DNA of 64,000 bases from HyVt-477 sp965224605. GTDB taxonomy: Bacteria > Pseudomonadota > Gammaproteobacteria > Thiotrichales > Thiotrichaceae. This document shows positions 26,891 through 35,861 of the stretch, in pieces. A model generated the notes under the pieces. The model searched no databases. It worked only from the letters and a program-made list of their open reading frames with translations, and was not told where the DNA came from. The stretch spans positions 1-64,000 of the forward strand of contig CBDCZP010000008.1 of the NCBI GenBank assembly GCA_965224605.1. The letters are read 5' to 3'. A program made the position numbers and the translations under genes. The first letter of the stretch is position 1; each line of letters begins with the position of its first letter.

Positions 26891-27985
26891 TCATATAAAT
26901 TCTAGTGACGATTCGATCTTTGGGATATTGAATAAAAGCTTTACCAGTTCACGGTTAAGATAGTAATTTTGTCTCCCCATTTTTTGCTTTTTCAATATAC
27001 CATCCTTTGCCAGAGCATCAAGGTAGCGTGTTGCTGTGGCTCTTGATACATTAAGATCTCTTTCCAGAAACTGAACTTTTGTATAGGGATGCTTAAATAG
27101 GCTATTCATCAAGTCCTGACTATAAAATTTATGATTTGCCCTGATATGTTGCTTATGAGTTTGCAATAGTGCCTTGATACCATCAATCAGAACTATTGCA
27201 TGTCTGGCGGTAGTACCCACTCCACGAATCATATAAACAACCCAGTCTTCCCACTGTCCATTGATACGAACATCTTGTAATAAACGGTAGTAATCAGATT
27301 TGGTATGGTTAATATATCGGCTCAAATAAAGGGTTGGGCCACTTAACAATCCTTCCTTGGCAAGGTAGAGAATATTGATAATTCGCCCAGTTCTGCCATT
27401 TCCATCATAAAACGGATGAATGCTCTCAAACTGGTGGTGGATTAGTGCCATTTTTACCAGAGGATCAACAGATTGATCATCTGAATTAATCAGTTGCTCT
27501 AGATTACCCATGAGTGTTTGAATGTGTTCTGGTGAAGGTGACTCGTAAATAACCTCCCCAGTCTGTTCATTTTTTAAAACAGTACCTGACAATTTACGGA
27601 ATCCTGCTCTATTTTGTTCAATTTCGGCATGAATATCCTGTATGGCATTAATGGTAAGCAAACCATCCTTTTTCACATACTTATAGCCTGCTGAAAGACC
27701 ATTGGCATAATTTGATACTTCTTTAACAGCAATATCAGGAGTATTTTTTTGTAGCTGGTATTTGTACAGCGCATCCTGAGTGGTGATAATATTTTCTATC
27801 TCGGAGCTATCTTGAGCTTCTTGCAGGGTTAATGTTGATAAAAGAATTGCCTCGTTTGGGATAGTTTTAGAAATACCCTTCAATTCAGCTAAATATCGAT
27901 GAGCAGGAATCAGCTCTTTTAAGATACGTTTTGATTCAAGTTGAGAAGCTAACTCTTCTAATTGTATAGGGTAAAGTGTATTCAT
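26891..27985 (-). CDS. Fic-domain protein with N-terminal inhibitory helix and C-terminal winged helix
   Basis: 364 aa. N-terminal DUF4172-like/Fic_N region with inhibitory motif SSEIEN (about 59-64), Fic core HPFYDGNGRTGR (about 195-206), and a C-terminal HTH (about 305-345, LERDLNVSRATATRYLDALAKDGIL). It is the full-length class II Fic found widely in bacteria. The HTH suggests it also binds DNA, perhaps its own promoter: a perfect 14-bp-arm palindrome lies 40 bp upstream and a TTTGAGAA half-site overlaps the ribosome site. AMP transfer to a protein target is likely; the target is unknown. Confidence 0.87.
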   Translation of the reverse strand: MNTLYPIQLEELASQLESKRILKELIPAHRYLAELKGISKTIPNEAILLSTLTLQEAQDSSEIENIITTQDALYKYQLQKNTPDIAVKEVSNYANGLSAGYKYVKKDGLLTINAIQDIHAEIEQNRAGFRKLSGTVLKNEQTGEVIYESPSPEHIQTLMGNLEQLINSDDQSVDPLVKMALIHHQFESIHPFYDGNGRTGRIINILYLAKEGLLSGPTLYLSRYINHTKSDYYRLLQDVRINGQWEDWVVYMIRGVGTTARHAIVLIDGIKALLQTHKQHIRANHKFYSQDLMNSLFKHPYTKVQFLERDLNVSRATATRYLDALAKDGILKKQKMGRQNYYLNRELVKLLFNIPKIESSLEFI

Positions 27986-28024
27986 TTTCTCAAATAACCT
28001 GTTTTTTAGTACATATTGACACTC

Positions 28025-28056
28025 ATCTTCTCAAAAAATGGCTTTTTTGAGAAGAT
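28025..28056. promoter_or_regulatory. perfect palindrome upstream of the Fic gene, candidate operator
   Basis: 14-bp arms ATCTTCTCAAAAAA / TTTTTTGAGAAGAT around TGGC, 40 bp before the Fic ATG. The half-site TTTGAGAA recurs at 27987-27994 next to the start codon. It could also be a terminator-like hairpin, but no gene ends here. Confidence 0.5.
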
Positions 28057-28151
28057 TTAAATCAGGTTAATATTAAAATCCCATTTTTTGAACCACTAAC
28101 AGCACCTCAAGAATGGCATTTTTGTACCTAAACCAGTACCGCCATCAGAAC

Positions 28152-28205
28152 GAGATTGATATGCGCTTACCATTGAATAGTGGAAAATTGAAAGAGGCTG
28201 CATAA
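28152..28205 (+). repeat. 54-bp direct repeat, right copy flanking the Fic gene
   Basis: Partner of 26770-26823. In this copy a 30-codon frame from ATG 28113 runs into the repeat and stops at its end. No ribosome site is evident and no function is suggested. Together the copies bracket about 1.4 kb containing the Fic gene and its palindrome. Confidence 0.65.
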
Positions 28206-28265
28206 CACCACAAATGGGGTTGAAATGATCACTAATATTAAGAACGACAGGTATTAGAAAATATT

Positions 28266-28306
28266 CATATTTTCTTCACATTATCCTCTAGTTTTTTTGT
28301 CATACT
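28266..28306 (+). promoter_or_regulatory. CACATT-repeat promoter for the small secreted protein and APS kinase
   Basis: CATATT, N5, CACATT (28266 and 28277), then 18 nt to CATACT (28301-28306), 26 bp before the start codon and overlapping no gene. It points toward the gene at 28332. Confidence 0.55.
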
Positions 28307-28331
28307 CTATTTCAAATAAAAGGAGCAAACA

Positions 28332-28649
28332 ATGCCATTAAATCTAATCACTAAAAGAATAGGTACTATCGCGTTACCAGCCGTATGTCTTGCTATCATC
28401 ATGGCTAGTACTGCCATTGCAAAACCTGGAGATGGAGGGAAAGGAGGACACCCAGGTGGACCTCCTCCAGAAGCCCTTGAAGCATGTGCTGATAAATCGG
28501 AAATTGAAGCCTGTAGTTTCATTACGCCTAGAGGACATGAAATAAATGGAACCTGTATTATCCCGCCACATAATGAAGCGGAACTTATCTGTGCTCCAGA
28601 AGGTGGACCACCAGAACATCCTCGACCTCCTGAGAAGCATGAAGAATAA
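28332..28649 (+). CDS. small secreted Gly/Pro-rich four-cysteine protein, unknown function
   Basis: 105 aa. Signal peptide (1-31, ending STAIA-KP), then a Gly/Pro/His linker (about 32-46), and a compact domain with four cysteines: ACADKSEIEACSFITPRG, then GTCIIPP and LICAPEGG. It ends in a Pro/His-rich tail. Small exported proteins with this ACxxKSExxxCSF...GTC...LxC pattern occur in many proteobacteria, and I know no function for them. AAAGGAG ribosome site. Its last codons overlap the start of the APS kinase by 11 bp, so the two are translationally coupled, an odd pairing. Confidence 0.75.
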   Translation: MPLNLITKRIGTIALPAVCLAIIMASTAIAKPGDGGKGGHPGGPPPEALEACADKSEIEACSFITPRGHEINGTCIIPPHNEAELICAPEGGPPEHPRPPEKHEE

Positions 28650-29211
28650 AAAACCTGAAAGATCAGGGGCTGTTCTGTTTTTTACTGGTTTATCTGGCTC
28701 AGGAAAATCAACTATAGCTAGTATGGTCTATACAGAGTTACTTAAACTAAAAACACACCCTGTTATCTTGCTGGATGGTGATGATGTACGTCAGAAACGC
28801 TCTATGAAATTAGGATTCTCAAGAAAAGATAGAGAGAAAAATATTTTAAACATTAGCTTACAGGCGAATGAAGTTGTGACGAATAAAGGAATAGCCATAT
28901 GTGCATTAATAGCCCCCTATTCCAATGCTCGTAAGGAAGCAAGAAAGCTTATCGAAAAGAATGGAGTATTTATAGAAATCCATATTTCTACGCCACTAGC
29001 AGTATGTGAAGCACGAGATTCAAAAGGTATGTACGCTAAAGCTCGTAGAGGGGAGATTGCTAATTTCACTGGAATTAGTGACCCTTATGAAGCGCCTTCT
29101 AACCCCGATATACGTATTGACACCAGTGAGATGACACTAGATATGGGCATGCAAAAAGTCCTATCCTACCTGCAAGCTAAGACCGTCTTATTCTCTTTGG
29201 TAGAAGCATAA
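28639..29211 (+). CDS. cysC: adenylylsulfate (APS) kinase
   Basis: 190 aa from ATG 28639. The longer open frame upstream overlaps the secreted protein in another frame and is rejected. Walker A GLSGSGKST, LDGDDVRQ, GFSRKDREKN, and the CysC signature CEARDSKGMYAKARRGEI with FTGISDPYEAP. It phosphorylates APS to PAPS in the cytoplasm. There is no CysD/CysN/CysH nearby, so it may supply PAPS for sulfation rather than assimilation. The usual LSxxLGF follows DDVRQ as RSMKLGF. Coupled to the preceding small secreted protein gene. Confidence 0.92.
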   Translation: MKNKKPERSGAVLFFTGLSGSGKSTIASMVYTELLKLKTHPVILLDGDDVRQKRSMKLGFSRKDREKNILNISLQANEVVTNKGIAICALIAPYSNARKEARKLIEKNGVFIEIHISTPLAVCEARDSKGMYAKARRGEIANFTGISDPYEAPSNPDIRIDTSEMTLDMGMQKVLSYLQAKTVLFSLVEA

Positions 29212-29215
29212 ACCT

Positions 29216-30694
29216 TTATACCAGCTCCAGCCCACTATCAATTGCCTTCAAATTATCCAGAGCCTGTACATAATCAGGTCGTATTGTAATAGCCCGTTGT
29301 AAATAGCTTTTAGCTTTTTCATTATTACCTAATTGGCTGTAGCTAAACGCCAAACTGTTTAACGCTTCTGCATGACCCACATCCGCTTTGATGACTTTTT
29401 CTAACTCGACTATTGCTTCTTGATGACGTTCAAGACTGCCCAATGCTACCCCATAGTTAAAACGTGCAGGAATATAGTCTGCTAACATTTCAAGGCATTT
29501 TTTATATTCGACCAACCCCTCTTCTGCCTTGCCATTATTGTAAAGTTCATTGCCTGCTTCAAAATGGGTTTCTGCAAATGACCAGTCTTTGGAAGGTTGT
29601 ACGGTGTTCTTTAAAACCTCGTCGGGTAATACATAAGTACTGCCCATTAACGCCATATCGTCGTTAATCACATCAGGGAATTTCCACGGTAAAATGGAAA
29701 CGGCAAATATCTCTTGTACGCCTTTTTCAAATTTAAGAAATGCTTTGGTTTCTCCATTCCGAAGATCAACAATCCATACACCGCTATGACGCACTGGTTG
29801 TGTCTGGGTTAATGGCAAACCAGCAAAGACGGCGGTTTCTCGTACTTGCGAAAGCCCTATGACGGCATAGTTACCGATAAAATCTAAACCACGAGTGAAG
29901 CCCGGCAACTCTGCGACTACTTTATTTTCACCTTTATCAGGATCAAGGTAGTTTAATGTGCCTCGTCCTGATTCCAAGAACCAAAGCTTTTCGTTATGCC
30001 AACGAGGGGAATGTGGCATGGATAAACCACGCAGTAAGAACTCATTGGTTTCGATATCCATTAAAATACCGCCTGCTGCCTTGTTTTTACGCCAGCCACC
30101 TGCTTCATCTGTCTCACCTAGTGCGGTGACATATCGAGGCTTTCCATCACGCACTCCTAGACCATTTAGGTGACAACGATCGCGCATGTCGTATTCACTA
30201 ATAAAAGGGGGCTTCCATTGTGGAACAAAGCTATAGCCAGGCTCAAAGGTACAAAGACATGAAAAACGAGTGTTAATAAACCACAGTTCTTTGTCTTCTT
30301 CGTTATCTACTTTTTTATCCACCTCTTTATTAACCCATGCCATTTCATGGATGTCGATATCTCCCGTTGTTTTCACATCACGCATTAGATAACAGGCATC
30401 ATGTTTTCCTTCGGGTTTTAGACGTGAAGCGGCTGAGGGTACATTACGAAAATCCCAGATTTGTGCGGCTGTGCCTAGAGTCAAACGGTCTTTTGTAGCC
30501 ACCATTCCCATAGGTTTGTTGAACTGACGAAAGTTCGTGTTCGTTGCACCATCTTCTTCGCGGGCGATGATTAAACGACCTGCTTGATAGGTTGAGATAG
30601 CGATGCTGACACCGAAGTGTTTTAGCAATTCGGTGAAGCCGTTGGTGTGTACGCTGGCTAATTCATCTAGTTCTTTATCTGGGATGTTTGACAT
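29216..30694 (-). CDS. TIGR03032-family protein with C-terminal TPR repeats
   Basis: 492 aa, no signal peptide. The first about 355 residues match the TIGR03032 (DUF4915) beta-propeller-like family: NKPMGMVA, ELWFINTRFSCLC, LNGLGVRDGKPRYVTALGETD, MPHSPRWHNEKLWFLESGRG, GFTRGLDFIGNYAVIGLSQVRE. Residues about 375-485 form three TPR repeats (ARFNYGVALGSLERHQEAI, ALNSLAFSYSQLGNNEKA). Role unknown; the TPR tail suggests a protein partner. It converges on cysC with only 4 bp between stops. Confidence 0.85.
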   Translation of the reverse strand: MSNIPDKELDELASVHTNGFTELLKHFGVSIAISTYQAGRLIIAREEDGATNTNFRQFNKPMGMVATKDRLTLGTAAQIWDFRNVPSAASRLKPEGKHDACYLMRDVKTTGDIDIHEMAWVNKEVDKKVDNEEDKELWFINTRFSCLCTFEPGYSFVPQWKPPFISEYDMRDRCHLNGLGVRDGKPRYVTALGETDEAGGWRKNKAAGGILMDIETNEFLLRGLSMPHSPRWHNEKLWFLESGRGTLNYLDPDKGENKVVAELPGFTRGLDFIGNYAVIGLSQVRETAVFAGLPLTQTQPVRHSGVWIVDLRNGETKAFLKFEKGVQEIFAVSILPWKFPDVINDDMALMGSTYVLPDEVLKNTVQPSKDWSFAETHFEAGNELYNNGKAEEGLVEYKKCLEMLADYIPARFNYGVALGSLERHQEAIVELEKVIKADVGHAEALNSLAFSYSQLGNNEKAKSYLQRAITIRPDYVQALDNLKAIDSGLELV

Positions 30695-30808
30695 AAATTT
30701 TATTGGTCTGATGCTGCTAATGAGTTTTCATTATATGTAGATGCTATTGAACGTGGGACTTTAGTCCCAACTGATGTAATTAATTCAAGCTACGAAGGCG
30801 AGACTGAT

Positions 30809-30938
30809 GAGGCTGTGCAAGTATTAATAAAAATATCATTCGTAGGGTGTGCCGAGGTACGAGGCGCACCGTAAGCCATTGATTCATGGTGCGCCTCCTT
30901 CGTCGGCACACCCTACAAAGGAATACTTGCACAACCTC
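30809..30938. repeat. family-4 MITE-like element with 17-bp terminal inverted repeats
   Basis: Ends GAGGCTGTGCAAGTATT and AATACTTGCACAACCTC (one mismatch) enclose a second palindrome, CGTAGGGTGTGCCGA...TCGGCACACCCTAC. A partial copy lies at 36438-36512. The whole sits inside a family-2 GAGACT/AGTCTC repeat. Confidence 0.7.
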
Positions 30939-30958
30939 TGAAGTCTCACTTTCTATGA

Positions 30959-31609
30959 TTATTGCTTATTAACAATCCTCTTCCGCACTAAGCCTAGTAG
31001 CAGCAAGAAAGGCATCATAAACCAAGAAACAGCTCCACCGCCGCCTGATGAGCTAGCACTTGATGTTGAAGTATCATCAGCCACAGTAGCGGTAGAATCT
31101 TTATAGGCAACCTTGGCGGAGGTAGATGCGAAGCTATATCCTACCGCTGGGTTACCCGTAAAGTTAATCACTGTATCTGATGAAAAACCATCTTTGGCTA
31201 GAAAAGAAACCGTAAACAAATCAGCTGACATGTTGCTACTCGCAATAAAAGGATCAGCGCTGAAGTTGGCAAAGGCTGCCACTATTTTTTTGTCGGTGCT
31301 GGCATCAGCATCTGTATTGTCAGCATCATCAACAGGTGCTTGTATTTTATGCATACTAGGTGTGTTTAGCACATTGCTGGTTTCAACAAACTCCAATTTT
31401 GATGAGTCGAAATAGAGTGTCACTCCCAGCCCTGTAGTTTCCGGATTCCCTGCTGGATAGCTCACTGTTAGCTGCACACTATCACCGGGCGAAACACTAA
31501 GGTTATTGAGTGTTGCTGTGATCGTTTGTGTGCCAGTGGCAGCCCATGTTATTCCTGAAAGGAGTAATGCTGATAGGCTCAGAGTTGGAATAATCGGTTT
31601 GTTTTTCAT
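30959..31609 (-). CDS. cohesin-like surface protein with GlyGly-CTERM-like anchor
   Basis: 216 aa: signal peptide (1-23), one cohesin-like domain (about 25-165, GLGVTLYFDSSKLEF), a Ser/Thr linker, then GGGGAVSWF plus a hydrophobic stretch and RKR. It is a minimal anchored version of the N-domain of the 1849 protein, with almost the same C-terminal tail. By the GlyGly-CTERM model it would be secreted by type II secretion and processed by rhombosortase, leaving a single cohesin-like module at the surface. Its gene lies 40 bp downstream of the giant dockerin-containing beta-helix gene in the same direction, so partner proteins may be co-expressed. Confidence 0.75.
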   Translation of the reverse strand: MKNKPIIPTLSLSALLLSGITWAATGTQTITATLNNLSVSPGDSVQLTVSYPAGNPETTGLGVTLYFDSSKLEFVETSNVLNTPSMHKIQAPVDDADNTDADASTDKKIVAAFANFSADPFIASSNMSADLFTVSFLAKDGFSSDTVINFTGNPAVGYSFASTSAKVAYKDSTATVADDTSTSSASSSGGGGAVSWFMMPFLLLLGLVRKRIVNKQ

Positions 31610-31649
31610 TTTTTCCCCTTCTTGTTTTATTTATCATTGTAAGGCCATA

Positions 31650-34600
31650 CTACTCGACAGCAGCATCACGAACACATCGAACATAGTTATTTTCAACTCG
31701 AATAATGTCCCCTTGTGGCCCCTTGATATAAGCGGTCGTACCAAAGGTAGCCGTATCATCAGCGGTAATGGTGGTTACGTTATCAGAATCTCTCCCTTGA
31801 ACTGTCTTATAATCACTGCGCTGTGCTCCTGCCCCATGTACATCGGTAATCTCATTGATGTTACCCATGCCACGTCCAAAGGTTATGTAAGCTCCTTTAT
31901 CTCCCTCTCCTGCGAAATTGAGTAAGGCACTACTCGTCCAGTACGCTCCCCAATCGGTATCACCTGCTTCGTTAATAAAGCTGCTTGAAGTAAAGTAATC
32001 CGTATCAATCGCGGGGCTGTTTGTTGCATCGGGAGAGCGGGTATAGTCAACAATGCTTTGCATCTCTTTGATATTCGGTAGTCGCCAATCTGTCCAACTA
32101 CTTGTCGTCGTCGCTTCACATACCGCAATCGCATCAGCAAAGTTACTTGAGGTATGATCCCCTTTTTCCCACATCAAATCAGTCGCATTATCCGTTACCG
32201 TTACTTCATCATTATTCGCGACAAAATCATTCTTTCCGTAATCAGGATTCCCTCTTACACAGCGTACATAGTAGTTTGCATCATTGATAACAGTCACATC
32301 GGTTTCATAAGATTTGACATGACCATCGACAAAATTCACCCCAAAATAAGCATTGGATAGTTCATTTGAAATGCCGGACATGACTTGTGAGACATTTAAC
32401 GTAGAAGTGGCGTATTGTCCATCAATAGCTCTTTCTCCTGCACTGGTATCACCATAACCCACATCAAAATAGTCATTAGCAATAAAAGGCTGATAAGCAG
32501 AGGTATCGACGGCTACTCCATTACTCGAAGCTCCGCTAACCCCACTAATATCAACACCGTTGAATAGATAGATGGAATATAGCTCTTTAGTGCTGGGTAA
32601 TCTCCAGTCGGAATAAGTGCCGTAGCTTAAAGCACTACAATAGCTAACTGCTTCGCTTTGCGTCATCTTGTCATCGTTGCCAAGACCACTTACTCCATCG
32701 GTATCTGTCGTTGATTGCCACATCAATGCGGTTACATTATCAACCACCACAGTATTGGTATTACATGAGGTATAACTGGGTAAATTACCATTATGTTCAC
32801 CATCTTGCCCTGTATCCGCACACGGTATCCTTGAACCTGTACGGGCGTGATAACAAGCCGCTTGTTTGGTATCGACCACCGTAAACGGATAGTTGATTGC
32901 AGGCGTTACACAATCATCCGTCACATTCGCAATATTGATCATCACGTCTTGTGTCGATGTATTTTCAGAGCTATCGGTTGCCGTTGCAGTAAATGAATAT
33001 GAAGTCTTCACCTCATAGTCAGGTGCGAGGATAAAGTTCACGACTCCAGTACTGGAATTTACACTGAAGCTAGCGCTATCCGTGCCGCTAACGGCATAAG
33101 TTACGCTTGATTCATCAGTGGCAACTAGAGTGATGGCATCCGTTTGATTTTCATTCACACTAGCGGTTGCCGATGAAGTGAACACAGGTGCGGTGGTATC
33201 GCCTTCAGCAATGTCATTGATGCTAATGGTGATATTCTGAGCCGATGCATTTCCAGCGCTATCTGTGGCGGTTGCAGTGAATAAATAAGATGTTTTCGTC
33301 TCATAATCAGGTGCAGAAATAAAACTAACCACACCGGTGTCGGAATCTACATTGAAACTGTCACTATTCTTCCCGCTAATCGCATAAGTCACGCTTGATT
33401 CATCGGTGGCAAACAACGTTATTGCACTGGTTTGATTCTCATCCACGCTGGCGGTTGCTGATGAGGTGAATACGGGCGCAGTAGTATCAATCTCATCGGG
33501 TGCATCAATACCTGCTTTTAATTCGGTAAAGTATGCCTCAATACTAGTCGCATCTGTGCGCGTTGCATTTGCGCCAAGCAAGCCATCCGTCAAGGTGGTT
33601 CCTGAAAAGCCAAATTCATAGCGAAGTGCCAACAGACCATCACTTAACGGCAGTACTTCATCATCGCCATCAATATCGTAAGTGGTTTTACAGGTATCAA
33701 GATAGTCAGTAATTTCGCTAGCCGTGCTTCTTGTTGCGCCTTCTGACACCGTGCTATCAATCAAAGTACTACCCGTGAAACCAAAGAGATAGCGCAATAG
33801 TAATAAGCCATCGCCTAACGGAGAAACCGTGTCATCACCATCAATATCTAGGCTACATACGGTTGGCACGGGTTTATATTCCACCGCACCTATGTCACAA
33901 GCACCATCACTTCTCGCTTCACCGCGCTGATCGGTATCAATACTCAAATCCGTGCCGCAACTAGTGTTATCCCCTGCATCAATAACGGGGCTAGTAGAGG
34001 CGGGAAAGTGGGTTTGAGTTAAACCACCATTATCCGCTAGATCACCTAATTGAGGATCGACCGTTAATGTAGGTGTGCCACAGTTATTGCCACCATCTTC
34101 TATTAAACTATTAGTCACATTGACCGTAGCACCTGGTGAGGGAGAACCTGCATAGCAGTCGCCACCCGTATTGTTCGCAACGATGCTATTGAGCATCGTA
34201 AAACTACCTGTATTAATGGTGAATAAGCCACCACCGTTACTACCTCCACCTGTATTATTAACCACAGTACTATTGATAATCGTCATATCATTATCATTGA
34301 AGATACCCCCGCCTTCTTCCGAACTATTACCCGAAATAGTGCTGTTGGTTATGGTGATATTCCCACTAGAATAAATACCGCCTGCATAGTTATCACTGCT
34401 ATTGCCAGAAAGCGTACTCGCTAAAATAGTCACCGTGCCCGTTTTGTTATACAAGCCTCCCCCATTAACGGTGGCGAAGTTATCACTAATAGTGCTGTTA
34501 GTAATATTCAGCGTATTACTAGGGATATAAATACCTCCGCCATAATCAGCGGTATTTCCCGTAATAATTGAACTGTTTATAGTGAGATCGGTTGCCTCTG

Positions 34601-35861
34601 CAAAAATACCTCCACCATATTGATCTTCCACGTAACCATTGCTAATCGTTACACCTTCAAAGGTGACCGTAGAATCCGAAGTCGTATGAAAAACCCGTGA
34701 GGTCTTGTTGGCATCCACCGTTATATCGGGCGTGCCGTCATCATCGATATCGCCATCAATAACGAGGTTTGTATTGATGAGTAACTCAGTACCGCCTAAC
34801 GTTATTGTGCTTCCTGAAAGACTGGCATCAAACACAATTTCATCATCGCCACTGCCTGCGGTACACGCATCAACAGCAACATCGGTATTAGCTGAGGCGA
34901 TAGCTTCACGTAACTCACAGTTACCATCGATATTGCCCGTATCCAGGTTGGTATTAACGGTAATAGTGCTACTTACTTCAACCTTATATTCCACTGCACC
35001 GATATCACAAGCACCATCACTTCTGGCTTCACCGCGTTGGTCGGTATCAATACTCAAACCTGTGCCGCAGCTGGTGTTATCCCCAGCATCAATAACGGGG
35101 CTAGTAGAAGCTGGTAAATGGGTTTGAGTTGAGCCGCCATTATCCGCTAAAGCAGACAATTGAGGATCATCCGTTAATGTAGCTACACCACAGTTACTAG
35201 TACCTTCAATCAGGGAGTTGGTTAGCGTAGCAGTCGCCGATCCATTTATATTGCAATCACCATTACTATTATTAGCAATAATGGTGTTAGTAATTGTATT
35301 GGTAGCACTATTTGTCGCTCGCAAGCCTCCATAACTGGCGGCTGAATTATCAGAGATAGTGGTGTTACTAAGGGTTAGATTTACATCGTTATTGTATATG
35401 CCACCACCATCTGAGTCTGATGTGTTGCCAGAAATAGTACTATTTTTTATGGTATGAAAAGTGGTTCGGTAATCATCGCCTATGTACAGCCCTCCACCTT
35501 CTCTACCTGCCGAATTACCTGAAATCGTGCTGTTACTGATAGTGGAGATTTCTGCGTAATTATATAAGCCCCCACCGACTCCTCCATTGGCTGCATTGTT
35601 TGAAACAGTGGTATTGGTTAGGGTTAATGTTTGGTTTTGAGAGACAATACCACCACCATTATTACTTGCAGTATTGTCGGATATCGTTGAGTTTGAAATA
35701 GCTAACACATAATTATTTGAATAAATCCCACCACCATGACGACCCGTGTTATTTGAAGTAATAACAGAGTTATTAATAGTTAATAAAGAACCACTCGCAA
35801 GAATACCCGCACCATGTCCATCGCTCCCTGAAAGAGATCCATTAGTAATCGTTAAAACCTT
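31650..35861 (-). CDS. main part of giant secreted beta-helix / CSLREA / dockerin-like / cadherin / Lcl (DUF1566) protein, frameshifted from its signal peptide
   Basis: Open from 35861; the annotated GTG at 35708 would have no signal peptide. Order: right-handed beta-helix repeats (NSTISGN), choice-of-anchor Q end (DTDQRGEARSDGACDIGAVEY), a second CSLREA-type segment (GNCELREAIASAN), more beta-helix and a second choice-of-anchor Q. Then a dockerin-like pair (DIDGDDTVSPLGDGLLLLRY and DIDGDDEVLPLSDGLLALRY), two cadherin-like repeats, and two Lcl/DUF1566 regions (WRLPSTKEL, WRLPNIKEM, NNYVRCVRD). The N-terminus is encoded one base out of frame at 35842-36267. Restored length about 1538 aa. Likely an extracellular dockerin partner of the anchored cohesin-like protein next door. 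Confidence 0.75.
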   Translation of the reverse strand, partial: KVLTITNGSLSGSDGHGAGILASGSLLTINNSVITSNNTGRHGGGIYSNNYVLAISNSTISDNTASNNGGGIVSQNQTLTLTNTTVSNNAANGGVGGGLYNYAEISTISNSTISGNSAGREGGGLYIGDDYRTTFHTIKNSTISGNTSDSDGGGIYNNDVNLTLSNTTISDNSAASYGGLRATNSATNTITNTIIANNSNGDCNINGSATATLTNSLIEGTSNCGVATLTDDPQLSALADNGGSTQTHLPASTSPVIDAGDNTSCGTGLSIDTDQRGEARSDGACDIGAVEYKVEVSSTITVNTNLDTGNIDGNCELREAIASANTDVAVDACTAGSGDDEIVFDASLSGSTITLGGTELLINTNLVIDGDIDDDGTPDITVDANKTSRVFHTTSDSTVTFEGVTISNGYVEDQYGGGIFAEATDLTINSSIITGNTADYGGGIYIPSNTLNITNSTISDNFATVNGGGLYNKTGTVTILASTLSGNSSDNYAGGIYSSGNITITNSTISGNSSEEGGGIFNDNDMTIINSTVVNNTGGGSNGGGLFTINTGSFTMLNSIVANNTGGDCYAGSPSPGATVNVTNSLIEDGGNNCGTPTLTVDPQLGDLADNGGLTQTHFPASTSPVIDAGDNTSCGTDLSIDTDQRGEARSDGACDIGAVEYKPVPTVCSLDIDGDDTVSPLGDGLLLLRYLFGFTGSTLIDSTVSEGATRSTASEITDYLDTCKTTYDIDGDDEVLPLSDGLLALRYEFGFSGTTLTDGLLGANATRTDATSIEAYFTELKAGIDAPDEIDTTAPVFTSSATASVDENQTSAITLFATDESSVTYAISGKNSDSFNVDSDTGVVSFISAPDYETKTSYLFTATATDSAGNASAQNITISINDIAEGDTTAPVFTSSATASVNENQTDAITLVATDESSVTYAVSGTDSASFSVNSSTGVVNFILAPDYEVKTSYSFTATATDSSENTSTQDVMINIANVTDDCVTPAINYPFTVVDTKQAACYHARTGSRIPCADTGQDGEHNGNLPSYTSCNTNTVVVDNVTALMWQSTTDTDGVSGLGNDDKMTQSEAVSYCSALSYGTYSDWRLPSTKELYSIYLFNGVDISGVSGASSNGVAVDTSAYQPFIANDYFDVGYGDTSAGERAIDGQYATSTLNVSQVMSGISNELSNAYFGVNFVDGHVKSYETDVTVINDANYYVRCVRGNPDYGKNDFVANNDEVTVTDNATDLMWEKGDHTSSNFADAIAVCEATTTSSWTDWRLPNIKEMQSIVDYTRSPDATNSPAIDTDYFTSSSFINEAGDTDWGAYWTSSALLNFAGEGDKGAYITFGRGMGNINEITDVHGAGAQRSDYKTVQGRDSDNVTTITADDTATFGTTAYIKGPQGDIIRVENNYVRCVRDAAVE

